Assembly (NCBI GenBank): GCA_019637295.1
Contig: JAHBVX010000002.1
Coordinates: 682,001 to 746,000, forward strand
Reading direction: 5' to 3'
Length of the DNA: 64,000 bases
DNA from: Polyangiaceae bacterium
GTDB lineage: Bacteria > Myxococcota_A > Polyangia > Polyangiales > Polyangiaceae
The translations under genes and the position numbers were made by a program. Within the stretch, counting starts at the first letter, position 1, and every line of letters starts with the position of its first letter. A model generated the notes under the pieces. It worked only from the letters and a program-made list of their open reading frames with translations, did not search any database and was not told where the DNA came from. This document shows positions 1 to 8,641 of this stretch, piece by piece.

Positions 1-60
1 CCCGAGATAGGTCAGGTTGGCGGCCTCAGGGTGGCCAAAGATGCCGAAGACTCCGCACAT
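1..60 (-). CDS. purF: Amidophosphoribosyltransferase, N-terminal fragment
   Basis: Only the first 20 codons lie in the window; the gene runs off the left edge. Reading the minus strand from the ATG at 60 gives MCGVFGIFGH followed by PEAANLTYLG, which is the start of the PurF class-II glutamine amidotransferase domain. Cys2 becomes the N-terminal nucleophile after Met removal. PurF transfers glutamine nitrogen to PRPP in the first committed step of purine synthesis, in the cytoplasm. The gene is divergent from the TPR gene starting at 200, so the 139 bases between them must hold both promoters. The fragment is short, but the CGVFGI motif with the following GH and TYLG positions is characteristic. 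Confidence 0.85.
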   Translation of the reverse strand, partial: MCGVFGIFGHPEAANLTYLG

Positions 61-152
61 GGGAGCCGGGACTCTGCCCCGCCGGCGACTCGGGTGCCAG
101 CCCGGCGCCGGGGAAACCCCCCTGCCGCGGCACGCTTGGCGATGCCTTGGTG

Positions 153-169
153 GAAAACATTCAGTTTTC
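153..169. promoter_or_regulatory. Inverted repeat between purF and the TPR gene
   Basis: GAAAAC, five bases, then GTTTTC form a perfect 6-base inverted repeat inside an AT-rich patch of the divergent intergenic region. It lies about 30 bases upstream of the TPR gene ATG at 200 and about 90 bases upstream of purF. The position suits an operator or a promoter-proximal factor site. No regulator is identified and the arms are short, so chance is possible. Confidence 0.3.
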
Positions 170-199
170 GAGCGTTGCGTGACTATTCTCTCCCCCCGA

Positions 200-3097
200 A
201 TGAGCGCCTTCGAGCAGCTCCTGGACTCCTGGCGATCCAACCCGACCGCAGACGCGACCCTCGCGCTGTGCGGGGAGCTCTCGCGCTCCCCCAACGAGGA
301 GCTGGCGCGCGAGCTGGGCGTGCGCGCCGAGCAGTGGCATTCGGCGGACGCCGCCGTGATGCTTGCCGTGGGCCGGATGTACTTGGACTCGGGACTACTG
401 GCTGAGTCGCAGGCGTCGCTGGTCGCCGCAGGTAAGGGCGATCCACGGGACCCCAGACCATTTCGCTATCTCGGGGAAGTGCTGCTCCGGCGGGGCGACG
501 CGATGCGTAGCGAAAAGGTGCTCGCGCGTGCGGTGCAGCTCGGCTCGACGGATCCCGAGACGACGCTGTGGTACGACCGCGCGCAGGTCTACGTTGCGCT
601 GCAGAAGCGCGTGGGCGCGCCCGCCGTGGCCGCCGAGGTCGCCCGCACCTTGCCGCAGCGCCCTGCCCCGGTACCCCGTCGCTCGGTGTCCAAGGTGACC
701 GCGGGGTGGACCGGAGAGGAGCCAGCGACCCTGCCCAAGGCGATGCCTGGCGGCCTCGCTCCCGGCGCGCGCCCGCCGGTCGCGGCGCCCAAAGCTCGCT
801 CGGTTCCTCCGCCGTTGCCGCCATCCGTCGCGCCGCCACCGCCACGCGCACCCGCCGCGCCTCCGGCCTTTCAACCGCAACCCGCCTTCCAGCCGCCTCC
901 GCCACCCGGTTTTCAACCGGTTTCTCCCCAGCCAGTCGTGCCGGCGCCGTACTACGACGACGCCGACGAGACGACGGTCCAGCACCGGGCCAGCCAGCAG
1001 GTGCTGGGCGCTCGAGATGCCGCCGTCGCTCGCGCGCCTGCAGCCACCAGCCCCTCGGCCGCCTCGAATCCCTACGCCGCCGCGGCCGCGTCAGCGCCGT
1101 CCAACCCGCGCGCTGCCGCTCCGAGCGCCCAGGCCAATCCCCTGTTCGCCCCGGCAGCGCCGGGCGCGCCCGGCGCCACGAACGCCGCTGGGCGCCGCGT
1201 GACCTTGGCGGACGCGGCGGCGCCACCTGCGGAGCTGGTGCTCGAGCACCTGGCGCGGGTGGGTGTGTACGAGCCCGGCGGCGGGGCACCTCCCGCGTGG
1301 GAGAGCGCCGAGCGCACGAAGTCGCGGGGGAGCTGGGTGCTCGTGTTGGCAACGGTGCTGCTGGTTGGCGCAGGAGTGGGCGCGTACGTCTACGCCGACC
1401 ACGTCAAGAACGAGCGCATCGCGCTGGCTGCCAGCCTCGGTGACGAGGTGGACGGTCTGTTGCACAGCGCGAACGTGGAGGAGATCCGCAGCACCGACGA
1501 GAAGCTCGCGCGCATCTTCGAGCTCGACTCCCGAAGCCAGCGTGCGTCCAAGCTCTGGCTCCGAAACCGCGTGCTCAGTGCGCTGATGCTGCCTGAGGAG
1601 TCGAGCGGTATCGACTCTGCCGTACATCGCGCCCGTAGCCTCGAGGTGCCTGAGGAAGAGACCGCGTTCGGCAAGGTTGCGTCGTTCTTGGTCGAGAGCG
1701 ACCTGGCCGGCGCGGCCTCTCTGCTGCCCCGCTGGGACGCGAAGGCCGGCAAGGACGCCTACTATCAGCTGGTGGCGGGCTCTGCCCTGGAGCGCGCGGG
1801 CGATCTGCGGGCGATCGAACGCTACCAACTCGCGCGCACTCTCGACGACAAGCTAGTCATCGCTCACATCTTGCACGCCCAATTGGTGCTGCTCGAGGTC
1901 GGGGCCGTCAAAGGGCGTCCGCTCGTCGAGGAGGCCCGCACGAAGCTAGGTGATTCCTCGGCCAGCGCCAAGGCGCTCACCGCGCTCTTGTGGGTGGTGG
2001 ATCCGCAGCGCGACAAGGAGCCGCCGAAGGAGGCGGATCTGTCCGAGGCGGACAAGCTCGAGCTGCCTGTCGCGCTGCGCCCAGTCCCACACGTCGTCGA
2101 GGCGCTCAGCGCCATCCGGGCCGAGCAGGGAGCGAAGGCCGAGGCGGCGATCAACGCGGCCATCGGGTTGACCGTCAGTCCCGCGATGGCGGCGCAGCTC
2201 GGCTTCCTCGCGATCGCGGCGGGAGACGAGAAGCTCGCGCGCAAGGCGGCGCTGCGCGCACTGCAGTTCTCTGCCCTGTACCCGCGCGCCCGCGTGCTCG
2301 CCTCGCGCGTGGCGTTGCTCGGCGGTCGGCTGGACGAAGCGAAGAAGGCCATCGAAGAGCTCGACCCAAGCTCCGCGGAGGTGGCGGTGGTTCGGGCCGT
2401 GCTGGCCTACGAGACTTACGACGCCGGCGAGATGGCATCGGTCGTCGAAGCGCTCGGCGACTCTCCCGAGTTCGAAGCGCTGCGCGCGGGACCAAAGGTG
2501 CTGGCTGGCACCGAGTACCCCGACGTGGAGGCGCTCGAGCGGCTTGGCTCGCCTCAGGTGCCCTGGGGTGAGCTCGTGGCCGTCGATGCTGCCATGGACC
2601 GCGGCGAGCTCGAGCTGGCGGAGAAGCTGTCCGGCGCCTGGGGAGCCGGCGCCGAGCGACCGGTGTATTCACTGCGCCTCGCTCGTCTCCGGCGCTACCA
2701 GAGCAAGCCCGACGAAGCGTTGAAGTACGCCGTCGAGGCGCTGCAGAAGGGCACCACGACCGTGCCCGTGCTCATCGAGCTCGTTCACTGCTCCCTGGCC
2801 AAGGAGGACGCCAAGGGTGCGCGCGAGCTGATCGCGAAGTACCCGAGCCTGCTCGGGCCGCTCGCGGACTGGCTGCGGGTGCTCGTCGATGGCTCGAGCG
2901 GCAAGCTGGCCGAGTCCAAGATCAAGGCGGGTCAGCTCGAGCTCCCTCCGGAAGGCGCGCCGCTGCCTATTCGCGCTCTCGCCGCGCGCGCCCTTGCTGT
3001 CGCGAAGGACAAGCGAGCCAAGCCCTACGCGGCTGCCCTGTATCGGGTCCACCCGAAGCACGGGGACGTGCTCGCTGCCGTCCGGGACGCCAAGTAG
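200..3097 (+). CDS. Single-pass membrane TPR protein
   Basis: The protein has 965 residues if it starts at the ATG at 200 (MSAFEQLLDS). An in-frame start at 17 would add a basic leader with no family character and would overlap the purF promoter region. Residues 1-150 are helical TPR-like repeats. Residues 150-330 are a long Pro/Ala-rich linker. One hydrophobic segment at about 378-398 is followed by a large region of degenerate TPR-like helices up to the end. The likely layout is a cytoplasmic N-terminal repeat domain and a periplasmic repeat domain, in line with large scaffold proteins of myxobacteria. No catalytic motif is visible. It converges on the porin gene, with 16 bases between the stops. 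Confidence 0.75.
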   Translation: MSAFEQLLDSWRSNPTADATLALCGELSRSPNEELARELGVRAEQWHSADAAVMLAVGRMYLDSGLLAESQASLVAAGKGDPRDPRPFRYLGEVLLRRGDAMRSEKVLARAVQLGSTDPETTLWYDRAQVYVALQKRVGAPAVAAEVARTLPQRPAPVPRRSVSKVTAGWTGEEPATLPKAMPGGLAPGARPPVAAPKARSVPPPLPPSVAPPPPRAPAAPPAFQPQPAFQPPPPPGFQPVSPQPVVPAPYYDDADETTVQHRASQQVLGARDAAVARAPAATSPSAASNPYAAAAASAPSNPRAAAPSAQANPLFAPAAPGAPGATNAAGRRVTLADAAAPPAELVLEHLARVGVYEPGGGAPPAWESAERTKSRGSWVLVLATVLLVGAGVGAYVYADHVKNERIALAASLGDEVDGLLHSANVEEIRSTDEKLARIFELDSRSQRASKLWLRNRVLSALMLPEESSGIDSAVHRARSLEVPEEETAFGKVASFLVESDLAGAASLLPRWDAKAGKDAYYQLVAGSALERAGDLRAIERYQLARTLDDKLVIAHILHAQLVLLEVGAVKGRPLVEEARTKLGDSSASAKALTALLWVVDPQRDKEPPKEADLSEADKLELPVALRPVPHVVEALSAIRAEQGAKAEAAINAAIGLTVSPAMAAQLGFLAIAAGDEKLARKAALRALQFSALYPRARVLASRVALLGGRLDEAKKAIEELDPSSAEVAVVRAVLAYETYDAGEMASVVEALGDSPEFEALRAGPKVLAGTEYPDVEALERLGSPQVPWGELVAVDAAMDRGELELAEKLSGAWGAGAERPVYSLRLARLRRYQSKPDEALKYAVEALQKGTTTVPVLIELVHCSLAKEDAKGARELIAKYPSLLGPLADWLRVLVDGSSGKLAESKIKAGQLELPPEGAPLPIRALAARALAVAKDKRAKPYAAALYRVHPKHGDVLAAVRDAK

Positions 3098-3113
3098 TCG
3101 CGCTGCGGTGAGC

Positions 3114-4397
3114 TCAGTCGGTGGTGAGTACGACGCCGAGAGTGGTGGTCAGCAACATGTCGCTGCTCTCCCGCTCTCCCCGGGTGTACACCTCGGTACC
3201 GGGCTTGCCCTCGAGCACGAAGTCGGCGCGGTTCTCGAGACGAAGGATGAGATTCCGCGTGGGTCTAGCCTGCAGAGTGAGCGTGGCGGTCGCCACGGAG
3301 AGGTCGGAGACGAGCTCGCCGGCGGGGGTGACCATGCCGAGGGCGTTGCCGGACTCGTCGACCACGTACTCGCCGCGCGCAGCGAGCGCCCACACCTCGG
3401 ACAGGTGGTAGCGCGCTGCGAGGGCGGCGCCGTACCACCTCTGCTGCGTGACCTCCGTCTCGAACGCCGCGTTCTGTGAGCGCGCGCCAGTCGTGCCGTA
3501 GCTCGCGTTCAAGAGGAGGTCGAAGGGGGGCGCGAGGTTGGCAGTGACGACCAAGTCGAACAGGTGAGTCCAGGCTTCGAACTCGTTGGCGCCGCCACGG
3601 TCCACGGTGTAGCTCCGCGCGGGTGCGCCTGCGCTGGGCGCGCAGCCCTGGGCCGAAGGCTCGTAGGCCGTGTCCTCTGCGCACGCCACCCGAACGAAGT
3701 CATCCTGCTCCGGGCCGCCGAGCCAGCCGACGCCAACGTCGAGCCACTCCAGTAGAGCGAGCTCTGCCTTCAGGCCGAAGGTCTTGCCGACGTTGTTGTC
3801 GACGGAGCGATTGATGCCATTGGCCACCAGTCCGACCAGCGACAGCTCGGCTGCCAGATCGTAGCGAGCGCGGAGCCCCGTGTGGAACAGGGGCTGCGCC
3901 GCCCACAGCACGCCGTGCGTGTAGTTGAAGTTCTCCTGGCTCTCGGCGGCCTCCGCACCGAACGGCGTGTCGAACTTGCCGAAGTCGAGCGTGAGCGCGC
4001 CCTCCGGTCCGCCCGGGCGGAAGGACGCGAAGGCCTGCTTCACGTAGCGTAGCGAGTCGGGCTCCGCTGGACCGGCGACGAGCGGCGCGGTGGGCCCGAA
4101 ACGCAGGCTCACGGTGCCACCCACGGGCTCCGGCGCGTAGCTCATGTTCAACCCCACCCAGGACAGCGCGAAGCCGTTGGAGCTGTGGTGGTAACGCGTG
4201 GGGGCGCCATCGGTCGTCTGAGGCTTGGGGAAGCCCCAGTCCACGCTGCCGTAGGCGTCGACGAATGCGTCGAGGTCCACTGCGTCGTACCAGGGTAGAA
4301 CTGGCGGAGGGGGGGCCGGAGCCCGTCCGTCTGCGAGCGCGGCGGACGAAAGGAAACTCAAGAGCAGGAACGTGGAGCAGGTCGAGCGGCGTACCAT
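3114..4397 (-). CDS. Outer-membrane beta-barrel porin, Bbp2/OmpL-like
   Basis: This 427-residue protein has an N-terminal signal peptide (hydrophobic LLLSFLSSAALA, probable cleavage near residue 22) and a short proline-rich stretch. A barrel-like body with alternating polar and hydrophobic strands follows. The segments DAYGSVDWGF, LDFGKFDTPFGAE, NYTHGVLWAAQPLFHTG and GLVANGIN match the putative beta-barrel porin-2 family, which places its function as a passive outer-membrane pore. The C-terminus ends in strand-like residues (LTTTLGVVLTTD) but lacks the classic terminal Phe. It lies downstream of pilT on the same strand with a 90-base gap, so it may be transcribed separately. The substrate is unknown. 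Confidence 0.75.
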   Translation of the reverse strand: MVRRSTCSTFLLLSFLSSAALADGRAPAPPPPVLPWYDAVDLDAFVDAYGSVDWGFPKPQTTDGAPTRYHHSSNGFALSWVGLNMSYAPEPVGGTVSLRFGPTAPLVAGPAEPDSLRYVKQAFASFRPGGPEGALTLDFGKFDTPFGAEAAESQENFNYTHGVLWAAQPLFHTGLRARYDLAAELSLVGLVANGINRSVDNNVGKTFGLKAELALLEWLDVGVGWLGGPEQDDFVRVACAEDTAYEPSAQGCAPSAGAPARSYTVDRGGANEFEAWTHLFDLVVTANLAPPFDLLLNASYGTTGARSQNAAFETEVTQQRWYGAALAARYHLSEVWALAARGEYVVDESGNALGMVTPAGELVSDLSVATATLTLQARPTRNLILRLENRADFVLEGKPGTEVYTRGERESSDMLLTTTLGVVLTTD

Positions 4398-4487
4398 CGC
4401 CGCCTTCCTAGCAGCTCTTCGGGTCGGACAGAAGCCCGCCGCCCGCGCTCGCCATGCCGAGGGTCACGGGCCGGGACGGGCGCCGAG

Positions 4488-5612
4488 CTAGCGCGGCCGA
4501 GCCCCGCCCTGGTTCGGGTGAATCGGGGCGCGCCCATCGATCATGTTCGTCAGCTCGTCCGGGTCGTTCGAGCGTGCCATCGCTTCGTCTTGGGTGATCA
4601 AGCGTCGGGAGAAGAGCGCGTACAGGGACTGATTGAGCGTCTGCATTCCATGCTTGAGCTGCCCGACCTGCATCTGGGAGTAGATCTGGTGGACCTTGTC
4701 CTCTCGGATCAGGTTGCGAATGGCCGCGTTGGGGACCATCACCTCGAGCGCCAGCACGCGACCCGGCCCGCCGGCTCGCGGCAAGAGCAGCTGAGAGAGC
4801 ACTCCCTCTAGCACGAACGACAGCTGAGCTCGAACCTGTGACTGCTGGTGCGGCGGAAACACGTCGATGATGCGGTTGATGCTCTGCAGCGCGGAGTTGG
4901 TGTGCAGGGTCGCGAACACTAGGTGGCCCGTCTCGGCGATGGTCAGCGCGGCCTCGATGGTCTCGAGGTCGCGCATCTCGCCGACCAGGACGACGTCCGG
5001 GTCTTGGCGCAGAACGTACTTGAGCGCGTCCTTGAACTTGAAGGTGTCCGTGCCCACTTCGCGCTGGTTCACGATCGAGCGCTTGTGAGGGTGCAGGTAC
5101 TCGATCGGGTCCTCGATGGTGATGATGTGCTGGCGAGTCTCGCCGTTGATCTTGTCGATGATGGACGCCAGCGTCGTGCTCTTGCCCGAGCCCGTGGGAC
5201 CGGTCACCAGGATCAGCCCGCGGGGCTTGCTGGCCAGGTCGCTGACCACCTGAGGCAGCCCCAGCTCCTCGAACGAGAGGATCTTGAAGGGAATGGAGCG
5301 AAATGCGCCGGAAACGGCCCCACGCTGCATGAAGATGTTGGCGCGGAACCGCGACAAGTTCTTCACGCCGAAGGAGAGGTCGAGTTCCTTGGTCTTCTCG
5401 AACTGGATCTTCTGATCTTCCGTGAGCACGGAGTAGCAGAGCTGCTTGGTCTCGACGGGGGAGAGGGGTGGCAGCTTGAGGGGAACGATGGCGCCGTCGA
5501 TGCGCAGCAGGGGCGGGGACCCCGTGGTGACATGCATGTCGCTCGCGCCCTTTTCGATCATGGCGCGCAGCAGTTGATGCAGGTTTACTCTGGGGCCTTC
5601 GTCCACGCTCAT
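4488..5612 (-). CDS. pilT: Type IV pilus retraction ATPase PilT
   Basis: This 374-residue hexameric ATPase powers pilus retraction at the inner membrane. It contains the PilT N-terminal PAS-like domain (about 8-115), Walker A GPTGSGKS at 138-145, the Asp box IITIEDPIEY at 163-172, Walker B around 204-215 with VGEMRD, and the His box HLVFATLHTN at 230-239. AIRNLIRE near residue 293 is the PilT C-terminal motif needed for retraction, which separates it from PilB. It lies 8 bases after pilB, so the two are co-transcribed. The motor supports twitching or social motility. No pilC follows, unlike many pilB-pilT-pilC operons. Confidence 0.95.
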   Translation of the reverse strand: MSVDEGPRVNLHQLLRAMIEKGASDMHVTTGSPPLLRIDGAIVPLKLPPLSPVETKQLCYSVLTEDQKIQFEKTKELDLSFGVKNLSRFRANIFMQRGAVSGAFRSIPFKILSFEELGLPQVVSDLASKPRGLILVTGPTGSGKSTTLASIIDKINGETRQHIITIEDPIEYLHPHKRSIVNQREVGTDTFKFKDALKYVLRQDPDVVLVGEMRDLETIEAALTIAETGHLVFATLHTNSALQSINRIIDVFPPHQQSQVRAQLSFVLEGVLSQLLLPRAGGPGRVLALEVMVPNAAIRNLIREDKVHQIYSQMQVGQLKHGMQTLNQSLYALFSRRLITQDEAMARSNDPDELTNMIDGRAPIHPNQGGARPR

Positions 5613-5620
5613 GGGTCTCC

Positions 5621-7327
5621 TCAGTCCGCCATCGTGACGCGCAAGATCTCTTCGGGAGTGGTTACTCCCTCGAGCACCTTGGTGATGCCGCTCATGCGCA
5701 AGCTGAGCATCCCGCGTTTGATGGCGGCGGTCTTGAGCTCGGCGGTGGAGGCGCCCTGGAGCACCATCTCTTTCAGGTCATCGTGGAAGCGCATGACCTC
5801 GTACAGCGCGACACGTCCCTTGTAGCCGCTGCTGTTACAGTTGCCGCAGCCTTGCCCCTTGGTGATCTTTCCCACGGCAGCTTGCTCGGGCGTGCAGCCG
5901 AGATCGAGCAGGACCTGCGGATCGACGGGGACGTCTCGTTTGCAGTCCATGCACACGCGGCGTGCGAGACGTTGCGCGAGAACTAGGTTCACGCTGGCCG
6001 TGATCAAGAAGGGCTCCACGCCCATGTTGAGGAGGCGCGAAATGGTGGCGGGGGCGTCGTTGGTGTGGAGCGTGGAGAGCACCAAGTGGCCGGTGAGTGC
6101 CGCCTTGACGCTGATCTCCGCCGTCTCGAAGTCGCGGATCTCGCCCACCATGATGATGTCCGGGTCCTGCCGCAGGAACGCGCGCAGCGCCATGGCGAAG
6201 TTGAATCCGATGTCGTCGTGCGTCTGCACCTGGTTGATGCCGTGCAGATTGTACTCGACGGGATCCTCGGCTGTGCTGATGTTCACGCCCGGCTGGTTCA
6301 AGTCCGAGAGCGCCGAGTACAGCGTCGTCGTCTTGCCCGAACCCGTGGGTCCCGTGACCAGCACCATGCCCCAGGGTTGGTTGATGGCCCACGCGAAGTC
6401 CTCGAGCGGCCCCTTGTCGAAGCCGAGCTTCGTCATGTCGAGCTGAAGGTTGCCCTTGTCGAGCAGGCGCATGACGACCTTCTCGCCCCACATCGTGGGC
6501 AGGACCGAGACGCGGAAGTCCATCTCACGGCCCTTCCCCAGCTTCAGCTTGATGCGTCCGTCTTGAGGTAGTCGGCGCTCGGCGATGTCCAGCGCACTCA
6601 TGATCTTGATGCGGCTGACCAGCGCGTTCTTGAGCTTGATGGGCGGGCTCATCTCTTCGCTCAGCACGCCGTCCACCCGATAGCGGACGCGCAAGCGCTT
6701 CTCGTAGGGTTCGATGTGAATGTCGCTGGCCCCTTTGCGGATGGCATTGAGCAACAGCACATTGACCAAGCGGACGACCGGCGCGTCCTCGCTCGCCCGC
6801 TCGAGCTCCATGACGTTCACGTCGTCGCTGTCGGAGCCGAAGTCGATGTCCTCGTCACCGATGTCGAAGTCCTCGAGCACCTCGTCGTAGCTGGGGCCCA
6901 CGTTGTAGTAGCGCTCGATGGCCCCCAGGATCGCTGTCTCGCTGGCGACGACCGGCTCCACGTTGAACCCGGTCAGGAACTTGATGTCGTCGATGGCGTG
7001 CAGGTTCGTCGGGTCTGCCATGCCCACGATCAAGGACGAGCCCGAGCGGGAGACGGGGATGATCTTGTGCTTCTCGCACACCTCGCGACCGACGAGCTTG
7101 ATGATCTCCGCTTCGATTTCGTACTCGTCCAGGTTGATCGCCGGAAGGCGATACTGGGACGACAGGAAGTTCGTGATCTCCCCGTCGGAGATGTAGCCGA
7201 GCTTCGCCAAGGCGTAGCCGAGGTTCTTTCCCGAGCGCTTCTGCTCGTCCTGAGCTTGGCGTAGTTGCTGCAGGCTGATGAGCTTCTCTCGAACGAGGAG
7301 CTCACCGAGGCGGTTGGTGGTACTCAT
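5621..7327 (-). CDS. pilB: Type IV pilus assembly ATPase PilB
   Basis: This 568-residue protein is of normal PilB length. An N-terminal MshEN-type domain (about 1-140), which in related proteins binds cyclic-di-GMP or contacts PilM, is followed by an acidic linker rich in Asp and Glu (150-175) and the GspE ATPase core. Walker A GPTGSGKT is at 326-333, the Asp box STAEDPVEY at 351-359, Walker B with VGEIRD near 394-399, and the His box HLVLSTLHTN at 414-423. Cys459, Cys462, Cys494 and Cys497 form the zinc-binding tetracysteine motif. It polymerises pilin at the inner membrane and heads the pilB-pilT operon, divergent from the FHA gene. Confidence 0.95.
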   Translation of the reverse strand: MSTTNRLGELLVREKLISLQQLRQAQDEQKRSGKNLGYALAKLGYISDGEITNFLSSQYRLPAINLDEYEIEAEIIKLVGREVCEKHKIIPVSRSGSSLIVGMADPTNLHAIDDIKFLTGFNVEPVVASETAILGAIERYYNVGPSYDEVLEDFDIGDEDIDFGSDSDDVNVMELERASEDAPVVRLVNVLLLNAIRKGASDIHIEPYEKRLRVRYRVDGVLSEEMSPPIKLKNALVSRIKIMSALDIAERRLPQDGRIKLKLGKGREMDFRVSVLPTMWGEKVVMRLLDKGNLQLDMTKLGFDKGPLEDFAWAINQPWGMVLVTGPTGSGKTTTLYSALSDLNQPGVNISTAEDPVEYNLHGINQVQTHDDIGFNFAMALRAFLRQDPDIIMVGEIRDFETAEISVKAALTGHLVLSTLHTNDAPATISRLLNMGVEPFLITASVNLVLAQRLARRVCMDCKRDVPVDPQVLLDLGCTPEQAAVGKITKGQGCGNCNSSGYKGRVALYEVMRFHDDLKEMVLQGASTAELKTAAIKRGMLSLRMSGITKVLEGVTTPEEILRVTMAD

Positions 7328-7489
7328 GCGCGGGTCTCTCTCGAGGCGGGGGCGAGCCCGAGAGTCTAAATCAACGCTGGCGATTCGGCGACCACCGGTT
7401 GCCGGCGGCTCGGGCGGGAGGAAATCGGCTGGGAAGGGTCGGCGGGTTCCATCCCGCTTCGAGTTGCCCTACACCGCAAACCACGGCTC

Positions 7490-8641
7490 ATGGGGGTCTT
7501 CTCCAAGGCGCTATCGGTCTTTCGCGGCGGCATGAGCCGGCAGCTGAGCCGCGCGCGCCGCGAGGAGGCGGCGGGGCGCCTCGAGGACGCCGTGGCGAGC
7601 TATCTGGAAGCCGGCGCCCGCGACGAGGCCGCCCGCGTGTACCTCGTGCGCGCTGAGCTGGCCCCACAGCCCCTCGAGCGCTACCAGCTGCTCGGCCAGG
7701 CGCGCGCGCTGGCAGCTCCGCCGCTGCTCGAGCAGGTCGCCGCGCGGCGCGGCGAGCTGGTGCTCGAGCTGGTGCGCCAGGGCACGTTGGTGTTGACCAG
7801 AACTGAGCTTCGCGCGGTGGGCGAGGAGACCCAGGCGGCCGGTTGCGCAGCGCTGGCTGCGGAACTGTTCGCCCTGGCTGGCGACGTGGAGGCGCAGACC
7901 GCGATGCTGATCGAGGCTGGGGCCATCGAACAGCTCGAGCAGGTGCTCGGCGCGGAGCAGGAGCGCGAGCGCGCGCTGCGCCGGGCGGTCACGGAGGTCC
8001 AACGCGTGCTCGACTTCGACCGCTGTGGGCGTCGGCGCGACGCGCTCGCCGCGGCTGCCGAGCTCGACACCAACGACGAGCGCGTGCTCGCGCTCGTCCG
8101 GCGGATCGAAGAGCGACGGGTCTCCGGTCCGCGCGCGGTGCTCGCGCTCGAGGGGCGGTCGAGCGAGGTCGTGTTCGGGCAGTCGGTCGTGATCGGCCGG
8201 GCCGACTGCGAGGTGGTCATCGCCTCTCCCGCGCTCAGTCGTCGCCACGCCGAGCTGCGACGAGCCGCCTCGGGCATCGAGGTGCTGGATCTCGGCTCTC
8301 GCAACGGCACCACCCTGCGCGGGATCCCGCTGGGTGCGCCGTTGGATGTTGGCGGCGGCGTGGAGCTCGTGCTCGGCGGGCAGGTGAAGCTGACGATAGA
8401 GCCCGCGGCGGGTGCCGGCCTGCGGCTGCTGCTCGGCGACCGCAGCATCCTCGTGCCCCTCGGGCCGCTCGCGGTGGATCGCTTCCGGCTCATGCCCGCC
8501 AGCGATGGCTGGCTCGAACTGACGGCGGCCGAGCCGCCCTTCCTGGGCGGCCTGCGCGCGGACCCGGTGGTGCAGCTCTGCCGCGGCGACGCCGTCTCGC
8601 TCGCGCCGTCCGGCCCAACGCTGCTCGAGGTGCTCGAGTGA
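7490..8641 (+). CDS. FHA-domain protein coupled to a Ser/Thr kinase
   Basis: The protein has 383 residues. Residues 1-205 are helical and rich in Ala, Arg and Glu, resembling degenerate TPR repeats. An FHA phosphothreonine-binding domain spans about 215-300, with the conserved GR at 236-237, SRRH at 250-253 and SRNGT at 270-274, so the phosphopeptide-binding residues are intact. A C-terminal region (305-383) looks like a second, weaker beta-sandwich. The stop overlaps the GTG start of the following kinase (GTGA), so the two are translated together and probably form a signalling pair in which FHA docks phosphorylated kinase or substrate. There is no membrane segment or signal peptide. Confidence 0.85.
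   Translation: MGVFSKALSVFRGGMSRQLSRARREEAAGRLEDAVASYLEAGARDEAARVYLVRAELAPQPLERYQLLGQARALAAPPLLEQVAARRGELVLELVRQGTLVLTRTELRAVGEETQAAGCAALAAELFALAGDVEAQTAMLIEAGAIEQLEQVLGAEQERERALRRAVTEVQRVLDFDRCGRRRDALAAAAELDTNDERVLALVRRIEERRVSGPRAVLALEGRSSEVVFGQSVVIGRADCEVVIASPALSRRHAELRRAASGIEVLDLGSRNGTTLRGIPLGAPLDVGGGVELVLGGQVKLTIEPAAGAGLRLLLGDRSILVPLGPLAVDRFRLMPASDGWLELTAAEPPFLGGLRADPVVQLCRGDAVSLAPSGPTLLEVLE

Noticed and set aside
17-199. Upstream extension of the TPR gene to 17
   Set aside because: It crosses the purF start and promoter region and adds a leader with no similarity to the mature protein.
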